A stretch of DNA of 64,000 nt, from assembly GCF_000801105.2 (NCBI RefSeq), contig NC_079512.1, forward strand, positions 30,831,848-30,895,847, written 5' to 3'. Source of the stretch: Raphanus sativus. Its lineage: Eukaryota > Streptophyta > Magnoliopsida > Brassicales > Brassicaceae. This document shows, piece after piece, positions 25,747 to 35,424 of this stretch. The notes under the pieces were generated by a model. It ran no database searches, had not been told where the DNA came from, and saw only the letters and a program-made list of their open reading frames with translations. Position 1 is the first letter of the stretch; each line of letters starts with the position of its first letter. The translations under genes and the position numbers were made by a program.

Positions 25747-25890
25747 CTATACGTTTATCTTTTTCATGGCCAATGCTTCATTTACAGATAGGTAAATGTT
25801 CTTCACAATCAGTTCTTTCTCCAATCGTTGAGCATGATACTTCTGCCCACAATCCAAAGTAGCAATCTTTTTTTCATTCTTGAAGCTTTC
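25747..25890 (-). pseudogene. Degenerate RING-H2 finger fragment, exon 2 of a chimera
   Basis: This minus-strand exon follows a good acceptor (TTTTTTACAG) and reads ESFKNEKKIATLDCGQKYH, continuing to EALAMKKINV and a stop at 25,747-25,749. Spacing and flanks (LDCG-K-YHAQ-LEK-LIVKN, then SVNEALAM) match plant RING-H2 ligases. Of the zinc ligands in this half, only the first Cys and one His remain: CGH became CGQ, the Cys after YHAQ is Arg, and the last Cys-x2-Cys pair is Tyr and Val. It cannot bind zinc normally, yet the frame is open to the stop. It joins in frame to the DDM1 piece. Confidence 0.65.
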
Positions 25891-25997
25891 CTGTAAAAAA
25901 CAACTTAAGACATCTCTTAAAACCCAAGCACACTAACTCAACTAAGAAAAATCACCTTCTTTAACCAACCAAACTAAAAGGCAAAAAGAAGATTTAC

Positions 25998-26421
25998 TTT
26001 TGTGATATCCTCCATTTTCTCAAGAAGAAAGAGCTGGGTCTGAGTCAAGAGCTCATCCAGTTTAGTAAACTGGGTATCATTCATATCAAGAGCTTCACCG
26101 GACGCAGCACCTTTGGCTTTCTCCTCATCTTCCCGAAGTTTGAGCAGCTGTTCTTCTTCCTGAGCCATAGCCTCAGTATCTCTTTATTGGCTAAAAGTAT
26201 CTCTTTCTCTAGAAAAGTCTCCTCACAGTTTTCCTTCTAGACTCAGAAACAGAGTTCAAATCAGGCAGTGAAAAAGTAATACCCATTTACATTGGAAAAA
26301 ATTGAAGAATACGATGGAACTCTTAACAATCCAGGTGAAACCTGAAACAAACCTCTTCATTGAGAACAGAAGTCGTTGAATCGGCAGAAACATCTTTATC
26401 CGTTTTCCCGTTGCTGACCAT
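25998..26421 (-). pseudogene. DDM1: DDM1 N-terminal fragment, exon 1 of a chimera
   Basis: The minus-strand piece 26,421-26,353 reads MVSNGKTDKDVSADSTTSVL and resembles the start of Arabidopsis DDM1, the SNF2 remodeller that keeps transposons silent. After an intron, about 26,240-25,998 continues with ENCEE, a frame shift, then MAQEEEQLLKLREDEEKAKG, and further on NDTQFTKLDELLTQTQL and FLLEKMEDITK. Three residues found in DDM1 (between TQTQL and FLLEK) are missing, and all helicase domains are absent. From the internal Met at 26,168 the frame is open to a donor at 25,997/25,996 and continues in phase into the RING piece (57+47 residues). It has no ATPase activity; any effect would be by RNA or as a short decoy. 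Confidence 0.75.
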
Positions 26422-27047
26422 TACAGAAGCCCTAAGAATCGAAAATGAAAAAACGTACAAATCAAAGATTTAGATCATCAAGAAGGAGGAGAGTGATTCC
26501 CATGAATTTACCATGCTTCTAGATGTTTTTCGAGTCCCAGAAAACGGAGCAGACGACCAACAATGAACTGGGCAGATCAACTGAGGCGTCAAAGGCTGAT
26601 TGCGTGGTTCTGAGGATCAATCGTGATTTCAACCCCCTGATATATATAGATTTCAAGTGAAGGAAACGGAAGAGACAACATCGTAACTGGGTTTAATGAC
26701 AATTTTTCCTGAATTAAAAAAAAAGAGATTGAACCTAAGGGAAGGGGAAGAGCAAAAGGAAAGGGAATGTAAAGAGATTGAGAAGAGTAATATGAGTTTT
26801 TCCAGATTGTGAAAAGCAGAAATGGCGAGGCAACGAAGCCTAATCCGAGCGCAGAGTTTTATTCATTTATGAAACAAACGCGTAAGACATAAATCAGACC
26901 AAACTGAAATCATATTCGAACTAAACCGGACCAGTATACAAACCAATTCGCCTAAATTAAACCGGAAATAAATGGGACCCACAAACATTAAAAATAATCT
27001 GACGTGGCTGCTCTTAGAAGAGAGAAAACTCAGGCATTATATATATC

Positions 27048-27596
27048 ATTTACCTTTTTTATTTGTAAACTATTTTGTGCCTTTGCAATATATATATATT
27101 TTTTTTTTGCCTTTGCAATATCTTAATGCAAGGTATGAGGTTGATTTAGATGGTCCTGCGTATTTATGCGATGCTGTCTTATGATTATTTAGTGTTTATG
27201 TCGATTGTGACTAGTCTGTTGAAAAGCAAAAGCAAACAGACACAAATACGTCAACTTTCAACATATAAAAAGTCAAACAAAATACGTATCTTTTGGTTTT
27301 TAATCGACATAGCAGTATAATGGAATGAAATTACTTTTAGATGTGGTCGATCTCGATCGATGGCCGGCCATGCATCATACAATTCATCCAATAATTAAGG
27401 TGAAGACAATGACATAAACAAAAAAAACTGAAATAAAAACATCGTGCATGCAATCTTACATTAGCATCTGGTTCTTGACTGAAAGGAACCCTTACTTTCA
27501 TCTGATAGTAGTTCCTTTAATAAGAAAAAAAAAATATTTGATGCAGGAAGTTGATTTTTGAATCTAGGAAGTTGACTTTTAAATATATTAAATGCT
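27048..27596. other. Spacer left of the LINE
   Basis: AT-rich, with poly-T stretches and a duplicated CCTTTGCAATAT at about 27,077 and 27,111. No gene recognised. Its right end passes into the RNase H-like fragment. Confidence 0.4.
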
Positions 27597-27650
27597 GTTG
27601 TGTGCCATGTGGATGCTGCTTGGGATCCTAACTCTGGTAATTGTGGCTTT
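27597..27650 (+). pseudogene. RNase H-like frame, left half, interrupted by the LINE
   Basis: The plus strand reads AVVCHVDAAWDPNSGNCGF up to the LINE target site. This is the first strand of plant RNase H-like (RVT_3) domains, where VDAAW-x(n)-G-GF is typical. It continues in the same frame at 33,344 across the duplicated target AATTGTGGCTTT. Confidence 0.7.
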
Positions 27651-27913
27651 TTTTTTTTGTAACTGGCTTCTTAATTTAAAATGCAGAAAAAAGAAAAGTT
27701 TTTACAAGAGCCCAAAGGCAATAGTGAATGAAAGACCTTAACCCATACAGCCCAATAAAACTCATATCATAATAACCCATAACCCCTTAATGATTTGTGA
27801 CCCAGCCCAGTTTGAAATCAGCCCAATTAGAAATGAAAAGTCATATTCTTCTTCCTGAAGTTATCGATCTTTGCCAATAGAATGGAGAGGTTGAAGCGTC
27901 TTCCTCCCAGTAA

Positions 27914-30900
27914 TCATCTGAACCATTGTTGCATCATTTCCGAAGATCTTCTAGGGTTTGATTGCCTAAAGCTTTGGATTTTATTTCTGATTTGATGATC
28001 TATAATAGAGAAGAGGGAGTCAATTGTTCTTGAGGAATTTGCATGCAAGCGGTTGTTTCTCTCATTCCAAATCCAGTAGAGAGTTGCTTGCCAACCAAGG
28101 AGGACTAATGATCGTGTTGCTGCTGGAGGAGGCAAGGAGATCATTTGTTCGAGAGAGAGCTCCCACTCACGTTCCGGTACAATTCTGCATCTACCCGCTA
28201 CCATTCTCCAAAGTTCATATGCGTAGTCACATTCCCAGTATAGATGGTCTCTAGATTCATCGCTTGCGTTACACAGGAGACACAATGGTGGAACCTGGAG
28301 TCCCCAATTGATCATCCTGTCACGAGTTGGGATTCTGTTCTGAGCCACAAGCCACGCATGGAAGCTCTGGCGTGGGATACTTCTCGAAGTCCATATAGCA
28401 GTCGTCCATCTCACAGTTGGTTCCTCCCCTCGTAGGTATTGATATACCTCTCCTGTATTGTACTTCCCACTCTTTTTTCCGTTCACCTCCCATTCATAGA
28501 AGTCCAACTCTTCATTAAACTGGATCGTAGTGATGTGGGACAGGACCTGCAATTGATTATCTGTTCTTGCTGCAGGTAGTATCCAAGACCCGTTCCGATG
28601 AAGAGAGGCGAGCGTTGCAGTCTTTGCAATGCCCATTCTTGTTCTTCCACCATCCAAGTACTCATAAAGACTTCCAAAAGGACTCCAATTATCGAACCAG
28701 AATCTTGCACTTTCTCCATTTTGAACCGTCAGATGAATCAAGGGGTAAGCCACATCCCTAAGCTTTAACAACTTGTTTGCTAACCATGAAAAGTTCTGTG
28801 ACGGTTTTGTTGTCCAGAAATTGCTTACTGACCCTTTGAGAATCACTTCTTTGAACCAGGAGACCCATACAGAGTCTGGACGGAAGAACAAGAGCCAGAT
28901 TAGTCGCAAGCAGCATGCTTTGTTCCAGATTTGAAGATCTTTTACTCCCAGGCCGCCTTGCTCCTTTGTTTTCACTACAGTCGACCATGCTACCCTTGCT
29001 GTATTATGACCCTCAAGGTTCCCTCTCCATAAAAAAACACTGCACATCGAGTTTATTTTTTCCACACAAGCCTTCGGAAGTACAAAAGATGAGCACCAAA
29101 AGGTAGTAATTCCAGATATCACAGTTTTTATTAACATTAACCTGCCTGAGAAAGACAACGTTTTTGTGGACCAGGAGGAGAAACGCGTCTTGATTTGGTG
29201 GAGGAGCGGTTCACAGCTTGCTAGCGAGAGCTTCCGAGAGTTCATCGGCACACCTAAGTAACGAAACGGTAAATTACCACAAGCCATTCCTGTTGATGCC
29301 TGGATCGTATCTATCTCTTCTTTTGTTAATCCTGATGCAAAAAAACTTGTTTTCTGCATACTTACAGACAATCCAGATCGATGCTCAAACTCTTTAAGGA
29401 CCTGAAGTACACATTGGACCGATTCGATGTTGCCTTCAATGAAGATCAATAGGTCGTCCGCAAACGAAAGGTGCGTCAGTTTAATCTTTTCGCAGTTGTG
29501 GTGGAACTTGAATCTGGACTGCGTGGAGGCTGCATTTAGCATATGTGATAAGCAGTTCATCGCCATGACAAACAGATAAGGGGATAAAGGATCCCCTTGT
29601 CTAAGCCCTCTAGTTCCCTTAAAGTAACCATTTACTGTTCCATTGTAACCGACCATAAAGTTTGTTGTGCAGATACATTGTTCCAACCACCGCAGAAACT
29701 GCTCCGGAATGCCGAGACCATAGAGACATGAGAATAAGAATTCCCACGAGAGGGTATCAAACGCCTTCGCTATGTCGACTTTAATGGTAATCTTTTTTGC
29801 CCCTTTATTCTTGTGATAACCATTAATTAACTCACTAGCTAGGATAGTGTTCTCTAGCAGTAACCTTCCTTGAACAAAAGCTGTTTGGCAAGGTAGAATA
29901 AGCGTAGGAAGAATTGGTTTTAGTCTCTTTACCAGCAACCTTGAGATAACTTTGTAGACTGTGTTTAAACAGGAGATGGGCCTGAAATCTGTAATTTTTG
30001 AAGCTCCTGGAAACTTTGGAACTAATGTGAGAATTGTTGCATTCAGGGAAGCTGGCAGGTAGCCCGTGTGGAAGAAATGTGCAATGGAGGCGCAGACATC
30101 ATCACCTACAGTATCCCAAGCAGCCTTAAAAAATCCCGAGGTGAGTCCATCTGGTCCTGGTGCTTTATTTGGGTTTAGCTTGAACATCAATGCTCTGATT
30201 TCTTCCTTTGTTGGTATCAGGAGCATTTTTTCACACTGGTCAGACGTCACAGAAAAGTTGGTCAGGCTTTGGAACCATTCGCTTGGAGAGGGAAGAGTGC
30301 AGGAGGCAGTAGAGGGACCCAACACAGAACAGAAGTGCGAGACTGCAAGTGTACTCATCTCCACAGGATCAGTTATCCAGATTTCTGAGGCATTGAGGAA
30401 AGCTCTGATGGCATTGTAGCTTGATCTCACTTGACAGATTCTGAGAAAGAAGGTAGTATTGAGATCCCCTTCTCTGAGCCAGTTTATTCGAGACTTTTGT
30501 CTAAAGTACATTTCCTCAATTTCCCTTAGAAAATTCCATTTCTGATGTAACTCTCTTTCAGCTTGGAAGTTTGTTGACGTCGGATCCTGTAACGCTTGTA
30601 CCTGCACAAGTTGAAGCAAACTGTGAGTATGAGAAACCCTCTCTTGTATTTTTGAGTAATTATCCTTGTTTATTTTCTTTAGTTCACTCTTAATTTGTTT
30701 CATCTTCCAGCACAACTGAGACAACGTATGACACACACTTCCAGCAAGAATCCAAGCCTCTTTAACCAACTCGGCGAACCCCGGGTGCTTTGTAAGGTAG
30801 TTTTGGAATTTATAAGGGTAGGTTCCAGAAGTGGGTAAGTGGAGGGATAGGTTTATTAGACAAGGGGTATGATCGGATATTTCTGGGGATAGGAATGTAG

Positions 30901-31558
30901 CTACAGCATGTGGGAAAGCAGCGATGGTGTTATTGTTAACCAGTAGGCGATCAAGCTTTTTTGCAGTAGGACTCACAGGTTGATTATTTGTCCATGTGTG
31001 ACAGGGTCCCAAGTACCGCAAATCAAAGAGGCCAGCTTGAAGGAAGCAATCCTGTAGCTGATACATGAGGTTGTCTGTGAAATTCACCTCTGGATTCGAG
31101 TGCTCAAACGGAAAGAGAATCTGGTTTAAGTCACCACCAACAACCCAGTTTCTTGTATCAAGATCAAACGTTGAGTGGTTTTGTAGCAGGTCAGTCCACA
31201 GCTCTATTCTTTCATCACTGAGATTAGATGCATAAATAGCAGAATAGTAGAGCGGGGGCTGGTTTGGGATAGTGATGACACAGGTTAGAAGCTGTCTAGA
31301 CTGGAAAATAATTTGAACATCAAGGGGTTGTTTCCAGATTAAAACAATGCGTCCATCAGGGTCTGATAGGTGATTTGACAAGTACTTCCAAACGGGGCAA
31401 ATCTTAGAGAGAATAGGGTTTAGTGAGGGTTCTTTGATATGAGTTTCTAGTAGGGCTCCAAAAAGGGGTTTTTGACTGTTTAGCCAACCGACAAAAGGTG
31501 AATGCTTGCGCGGGTCATTTAGGCCACGCACATTCCAAAAAAAGAGCTTGACACTCAT
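27914..31558 (-). CDS. LINE ORF2: endonuclease and reverse transcriptase
   Basis: 1,214 residues. The N-terminal APE-type endonuclease shows VKLFFWNVRGLNDP, ETHIKE, GGDLNQ, LDRLLVNN and SDHTP, motifs for nicking target DNA. Reverse transcriptase follows: NKAPGPDGLTSGFFK, DFRPISCLNTVYKVISR, KVDIAKAFDTLSW, GLRQGDPLSPYLF and the catalytic LSFADDLLIF (residues about 690-710). A zf-RVT domain is near the end (IPRQSFHAWLVAQNRIPTRD, LCLLCN, RDHLYWEC). No RNase H domain is present. The start ATG overlaps the ORF1 stop (ATGA), so translation probably uses termination-reinitiation. No stop or shift is seen, so it could be active if transcribed. Confidence 0.95.
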   Translation of the reverse strand: MSVKLFFWNVRGLNDPRKHSPFVGWLNSQKPLFGALLETHIKEPSLNPILSKICPVWKYLSNHLSDPDGRIVLIWKQPLDVQIIFQSRQLLTCVITIPNQPPLYYSAIYASNLSDERIELWTDLLQNHSTFDLDTRNWVVGGDLNQILFPFEHSNPEVNFTDNLMYQLQDCFLQAGLFDLRYLGPCHTWTNNQPVSPTAKKLDRLLVNNNTIAAFPHAVATFLSPEISDHTPCLINLSLHLPTSGTYPYKFQNYLTKHPGFAELVKEAWILAGSVCHTLSQLCWKMKQIKSELKKINKDNYSKIQERVSHTHSLLQLVQVQALQDPTSTNFQAERELHQKWNFLREIEEMYFRQKSRINWLREGDLNTTFFLRICQVRSSYNAIRAFLNASEIWITDPVEMSTLAVSHFCSVLGPSTASCTLPSPSEWFQSLTNFSVTSDQCEKMLLIPTKEEIRALMFKLNPNKAPGPDGLTSGFFKAAWDTVGDDVCASIAHFFHTGYLPASLNATILTLVPKFPGASKITDFRPISCLNTVYKVISRLLVKRLKPILPTLILPCQTAFVQGRLLLENTILASELINGYHKNKGAKKITIKVDIAKAFDTLSWEFLFSCLYGLGIPEQFLRWLEQCICTTNFMVGYNGTVNGYFKGTRGLRQGDPLSPYLFVMAMNCLSHMLNAASTQSRFKFHHNCEKIKLTHLSFADDLLIFIEGNIESVQCVLQVLKEFEHRSGLSVSMQKTSFFASGLTKEEIDTIQASTGMACGNLPFRYLGVPMNSRKLSLASCEPLLHQIKTRFSSWSTKTLSFSGRLMLIKTVISGITTFWCSSFVLPKACVEKINSMCSVFLWRGNLEGHNTARVAWSTVVKTKEQGGLGVKDLQIWNKACCLRLIWLLFFRPDSVWVSWFKEVILKGSVSNFWTTKPSQNFSWLANKLLKLRDVAYPLIHLTVQNGESARFWFDNWSPFGSLYEYLDGGRTRMGIAKTATLASLHRNGSWILPAARTDNQLQVLSHITTIQFNEELDFYEWEVNGKKSGKYNTGEVYQYLRGEEPTVRWTTAIWTSRSIPRQSFHAWLVAQNRIPTRDRMINWGLQVPPLCLLCNASDESRDHLYWECDYAYELWRMVAGRCRIVPEREWELSLEQMISLPPPAATRSLVLLGWQATLYWIWNERNNRLHANSSRTIDSLFSIIDHQIRNKIQSFRQSNPRRSSEMMQQWFR

Positions 31559-33339
31559 TGGGAAGGGGGTTGAGGGTCCTCGGGTTGAGGAGGACCTCGG
31601 AGATCGAAGGAAGCCAAATTAGTCTGAGGAACAGGGTCAGGGGGCTTAGGGGGAAGGTTACAAAAAGGGATAGAGGAATGGTCAGGAATGGAGGGGTCTT
31701 GGAGGACAGAAAAAGGGTTTGCAGTGGAGGATGGAGGGGGGGAGAGAGTAGGAGATGATCGAGAACGTTTCAAGGAAGGTTTTGGGGGAGGATCAGGGGT
31801 GGCGAAAGGATTGGGCCGAGAGGAAAATATAGGTGGATCAGCAGGTTGAGAGGGAAGGTTCGAAAAAGGTGGCTGTGAAATTGGTCTGTAAACTTTATGG
31901 TTTTTCTTTTTTGAGGCTTTGGAAGGGGTGAAACCGGAGGGAGAGGGAAGAGAGTTATTGGAGGGGTTCAGAGGGGTTTTTTGAGGAGTTTTGGGTGGGT
32001 TTTTTGTTGGGTTTTGGGTTTCAAAATGGTTTGATGAATTTTGTTTTCCCGTTTCAGGAGCAGGAGGAGTATAAGTGAGACAGTTGCGTATGATGTGCCC
32101 CAGCTCGTGGCAGTGAGAACATGTTGGTGGAACCCATGGATAATGGACTTGGACTTCAACAACTTCACCACTTTGTCTCTCGAACTCAACCACTGGAGGT
32201 AACGGCACTGTTAAATCAACCTCCACTTTCACATGGGAAACTGTCAAACTAACCAGATTCTTAGTGAATTCATCGGTTTCCTTAGGTTCTCCTACCAAGC
32301 CTGCCACCAAGCTGAGTCCTTCATCATGGCGGAGATCAATCGGAACACCCGTAAGATGAGCCCAGATCTTTATGGCCTTCAGAGGAGGAGTGCTTGTCGA
32401 GTGATCAGAATTCCATTGTGCAGTGTGGAACATGGAATCACCAACATACCATATGTTTTTGTCCAGAATCTTCTTTCTAAGGTATTCACTCTGGATTCTC
32501 ACTATAACCGAGTGATTGAGGGGATTGTTGTGAATTTCAAGTCTCTTTCCCTTGCCCCACATATAGTTAAAAACACTCTGGATTTGATTGTAGGGTGGAG
32601 ACTTGCCGTTGAAATAACATATGATGAAGTCTTTATGAATTTCAGCTCCTTTTTGGAAAACGGCATCAGGTATGACGACTCTGGGACGACCAGTAGGGGC
32701 AATTGTGACAGGAGCTAGTCGTCGAAGACTCATGTCAGCTTGAGCTCGCAGCTTATCTACCAGAGTTTTCTTCTGACCAGGAGGTATTATCTTGCCAGCG
32801 TTAGGGAGTAAGGGGTTTAAGGTAGTTTGGTTTTCAGGGGTAGTGAGGATGGAGATTTCGGTAGTTTGGTTCTGAATAGGCAGTGGAGGAACAATATGGG
32901 TAGGGGAGGTGGCTTTATTGGTGTGGATTTGTGGGGAGGCTTTTGGTGGGAGAATGGTAAAGTTTTGGTCTGTGTTTGGAATAGGTGGAACTGTAGCTGC
33001 ATCAGATCTAGAATTGCTAACAGTACCAGTAGTTGGATTGGGAGAGTTTGGTTGCTCTATTTCCATAGAGTCAGGCTCAGAGCTTGTAGTTGATTTCTGC
33101 TGCTTCTCAGGCAAAGAAACAGAGGTAGTTGGTGGACGGGATTCCTTGCGAGATCCTCTTTTTGAGGAGCCAGCAGAGGTAGTTATGGCGTCGGTAAGGG
33201 TGGGAAAGTTGACCGGGGACAGAGGACAGGAAGGATCGGGGGGATCTGGGGGTAGGAGGAGCGGAGGGGGTTCGCCGGAGGCTGAGGACGGAGGATTCTC
33301 ACCGGAAGTGTGAACAGGAACATTCCACACAGTGTGCAT
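31555..33339 (-). CDS. LINE ORF1: DUF4283 and zinc-knuckle nucleic-acid-binding protein
   Basis: I start it at the ATG at 33,339 (MHTVWNVPVHTSGENPP), giving 594 residues. The open frame extends 19 codons further, to 33,396, but those codons lie in the duplicated target and host flank. A Pro/Ser/Thr-rich N-terminal region of about 200 residues is followed by a DUF4283 domain (DFIICYFNGKSPPYNQIQSV, WNSD, KIWAHLTGVPIDLRHDEGL). Then comes a CCHC knuckle, CSHCHELGHIIRNC, and a second proline-rich tail. Such proteins coat LINE RNA for retrotransposition. It ends four bases into ORF2. Confidence 0.9.
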   Translation of the reverse strand: MHTVWNVPVHTSGENPPSSASGEPPPLLLPPDPPDPSCPLSPVNFPTLTDAITTSAGSSKRGSRKESRPPTTSVSLPEKQQKSTTSSEPDSMEIEQPNSPNPTTGTVSNSRSDAATVPPIPNTDQNFTILPPKASPQIHTNKATSPTHIVPPLPIQNQTTEISILTTPENQTTLNPLLPNAGKIIPPGQKKTLVDKLRAQADMSLRRLAPVTIAPTGRPRVVIPDAVFQKGAEIHKDFIICYFNGKSPPYNQIQSVFNYMWGKGKRLEIHNNPLNHSVIVRIQSEYLRKKILDKNIWYVGDSMFHTAQWNSDHSTSTPPLKAIKIWAHLTGVPIDLRHDEGLSLVAGLVGEPKETDEFTKNLVSLTVSHVKVEVDLTVPLPPVVEFERQSGEVVEVQVHYPWVPPTCSHCHELGHIIRNCLTYTPPAPETGKQNSSNHFETQNPTKNPPKTPQKTPLNPSNNSLPSPSGFTPSKASKKKNHKVYRPISQPPFSNLPSQPADPPIFSSRPNPFATPDPPPKPSLKRSRSSPTLSPPPSSTANPFSVLQDPSIPDHSSIPFCNLPPKPPDPVPQTNLASFDLRGPPQPEDPQPPSQ

Positions 33340-33343
33340 TGGG

Positions 33344-33550
33344 AATTGTGGCTTTGGTTGCTTGTTTTCAGGTTTAGTTCTGTTACTCCCCACCACCTTC
33401 AGCGATTCTGGCTCTTTTGTTCAATCGGCTCCCATGGGAGAAGCCCTTGCTGTACGTTCAGCAGTTATGATTGGTTCTATCAACATCACAAGAGCCAGGG
33501 AATCAAAACCGAAACTATTTGACATCTATCACTTTAATAAATTCTTTTGA
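33344..33550 (+). pseudogene. RNase H-like frame, right half
   Basis: After the duplicated target the plus strand reads NCGFGCLFSGLVLLLPTTFS, then SAPMGEALAVRSAVMIGSIN and a stop at 33,548-33,550. APMGEALAVRSA is a hallmark of plant RNase H-like (RVT_3) domains found at LINE ends and in stand-alone genes. The expected next catalytic block (SD at the end of the helix) is replaced by ITRARESKPKLFD, so the fragment was probably already truncated. The frame is continuous with 27,597-27,650. Confidence 0.65.
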
Positions 33551-35424
33551 TGTTATCCCTTTCACTACATTTTCCGTTTGTGTAATATTGATGTTGATTG
33601 TGTGGTTAAATCAACTCTCGCCTCTAAAAACTCATCCTCCATAACTGGAAATGCTGGATTATAACTTTGTTTATGAATGAATCGTAGTTTGCCCAAAAAA
33701 GAATATATAAATGATTTCGTTATACGGTTAAGGTGACTACAATTTTGTTTAGAACTATTTTTTTGTTAATTGTGTGAGTGAACAATTTTGATAAATATAT
33801 GTGAACCGATGTAGTAGTTATATGTGAACTGATGCCGTTTACATTTTTTTAATTCACGTTAAAAGTCAAAAACTTTTCAAATTTCAACTCGTAAAAATAT
33901 ATGTCTGGTGTTCAAAATATATATGTATATATTAGATTCTAACACACGCACACATGTATGTATATATATATATATATATGGCTATTCAAGTTAAAGCTTC
34001 TGTCCAACATTTCTTTTTAGTGACGAAATTTTTTGAAAGGTCTGTTTGTATTTGATTAATCATGCTTTACAGTAAACCAAACACCTAATACTATGATCGG
34101 TCATGAGTGAAAAAGTCAGATTCTGATGAAATAATACCGTGTCAACTTTAAAAAAAAGTTTGATGAACCACCAATACACTATTCTATAAATCATTTAAAA
34201 CAATATGGAAAAAGCACTCGACCTAAAAGTCGACGAACGTGAAAACCAAAATGGTGATACTCGGCTGAAAATGGCATCATCTAATAGTCTTTTTATCAAA
34301 GAACAAAAGACGGCGAACGTGAAGCATTCGTGTTTTATTAAAAGCAAATCGTATTTTATGAATAACGCCAAAAACTAATGACTTATCAGTTATATCACAC
34401 GACCCAAATGGACCCTATCTGTCTATCGTTGTAATTATTTCCTGTTTAATATAGATTAATATCATCTAAAATAAGTTAAAAGTATCGTGACCTTCTTATC
34501 ATTTTGTAAACATACGCACGATTGGGATGTTATATAAATCTTAAGAAATTAAAATTTATTGTTTACATCATATAAAGTATATAATATGATAGTGGTTTAG
34601 GCTTTAGAATTTAAATAAACCTCGAATATATTACTAAGCACAAATATTAGTTGCCATGCCTTCATAGTATAATATACTTTATAGGGTATACCGTATACGT
34701 TTGTGAATAAAACATCTATATTGGTAGGTTATTAAGTGAGTATCTCATATTTAGAAAAATAATAACAGAAATAGAGAAAGATTATAAAAGTTTTGAAATG
34801 TTCACGAGAAATTCTTAACGTATTTGCCTCTCATAAGTTGGTTCTATATGTTAAAAAGATTAAACTTAATTTTATACTTACATTATGGTAGAATAATAAC
34901 ATTTTGTTTGAAATACTTTTAACAGTATTCATGAATGAAGATCCTCTAATATCCTAAGAAAATAAAGCAAAACAAATGAGTTATAAGTAGTTTAAGAATT
35001 CTGCGTCGTTAAAAATTATAATTTTACAATATAAGTCGAGATATATAGCATAGTAGTTTGTCATTCGTCGTTATTGTGTCACCAATCCATATTCAAATTC
35101 GATATAATACCATAGAGAAATAATTACTATAGTACTAATATGCAAGTTGAATAGAATAAATACGAATCAGAATATTCAATAATCAATACGAATTCAAAGG
35201 ATATTATTCGGCACTTAAGATATTCAAGCATTAATGAAGATGGGAGTATCAAACTTTATTGATCAAAATATAAACATCAAAAGGAACTAGAGACAGGAAA
35301 TCGGTTCATTGTGCTAAAGTGGGGACCTTTCTAATGTGTATTCTAAATGAAGAAATAGAAGATCGATTACCTAAATCTTAAAAGTAATTATTTTCTTTCA
35401 AAAATAATAATAGTTGGTCATATA
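33551..35424. other. AT-rich spacer
   Basis: No gene seen. A TA microsatellite lies at about 33,959-33,979. Composition is uniform and AT-rich with many short TA repeats. Confidence 0.45.

Larger units (their letters stand above)
24441..27047 (-). mobile_element. Probable minus-strand Helitron carrying gene fragments
   Basis: On the minus strand the sequence ends with an 18-base hairpin (CCCCGCGCTTGCGCGGGG, 24,453-24,470), then CTCCGCCT and CTAG (24,441-24,444) followed by T. This is the standard Helitron 3' terminus with insertion at A/T. Inside, on the same strand, are a RING-H2 piece and a DDM1 piece with introns, typical of Helitron gene capture. The 5' end is uncertain. A change near 27,047, where the minus strand reads GATATATATAATGCCTGAG, resembles Helitron 5' regions but lacks a clean TC. 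Confidence 0.6.
27651..33343 (-). mobile_element. Nearly complete LINE (plant L1-type) with target-site duplication
   Basis: The element is oriented on the minus strand with its poly(A) tail as a T run at 27,648-27,658. The 12-bp duplication AATTGTGGCTTT occurs at 27,639-27,650 and 33,344-33,355. It holds ORF1 (DUF4283 plus zinc knuckle) and ORF2 (endonuclease plus reverse transcriptase), both uninterrupted, and about 260 bp of 3' UTR. The 5' end lies only 4 bp before the ORF1 ATG, so the promoter-bearing 5' UTR is missing or extremely short. Intact frames and a perfect duplication point to a young insertion of about 5.7 kb. Confidence 0.93.

Noticed and set aside
32233..32718. A 161-residue plus-strand frame
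   Set aside because: Antisense of LINE ORF1.
33340..33396. Nineteen extra N-terminal codons of LINE ORF1
   Set aside because: They lie in the target duplication and host RNase H-like sequence, so they are not part of the element.
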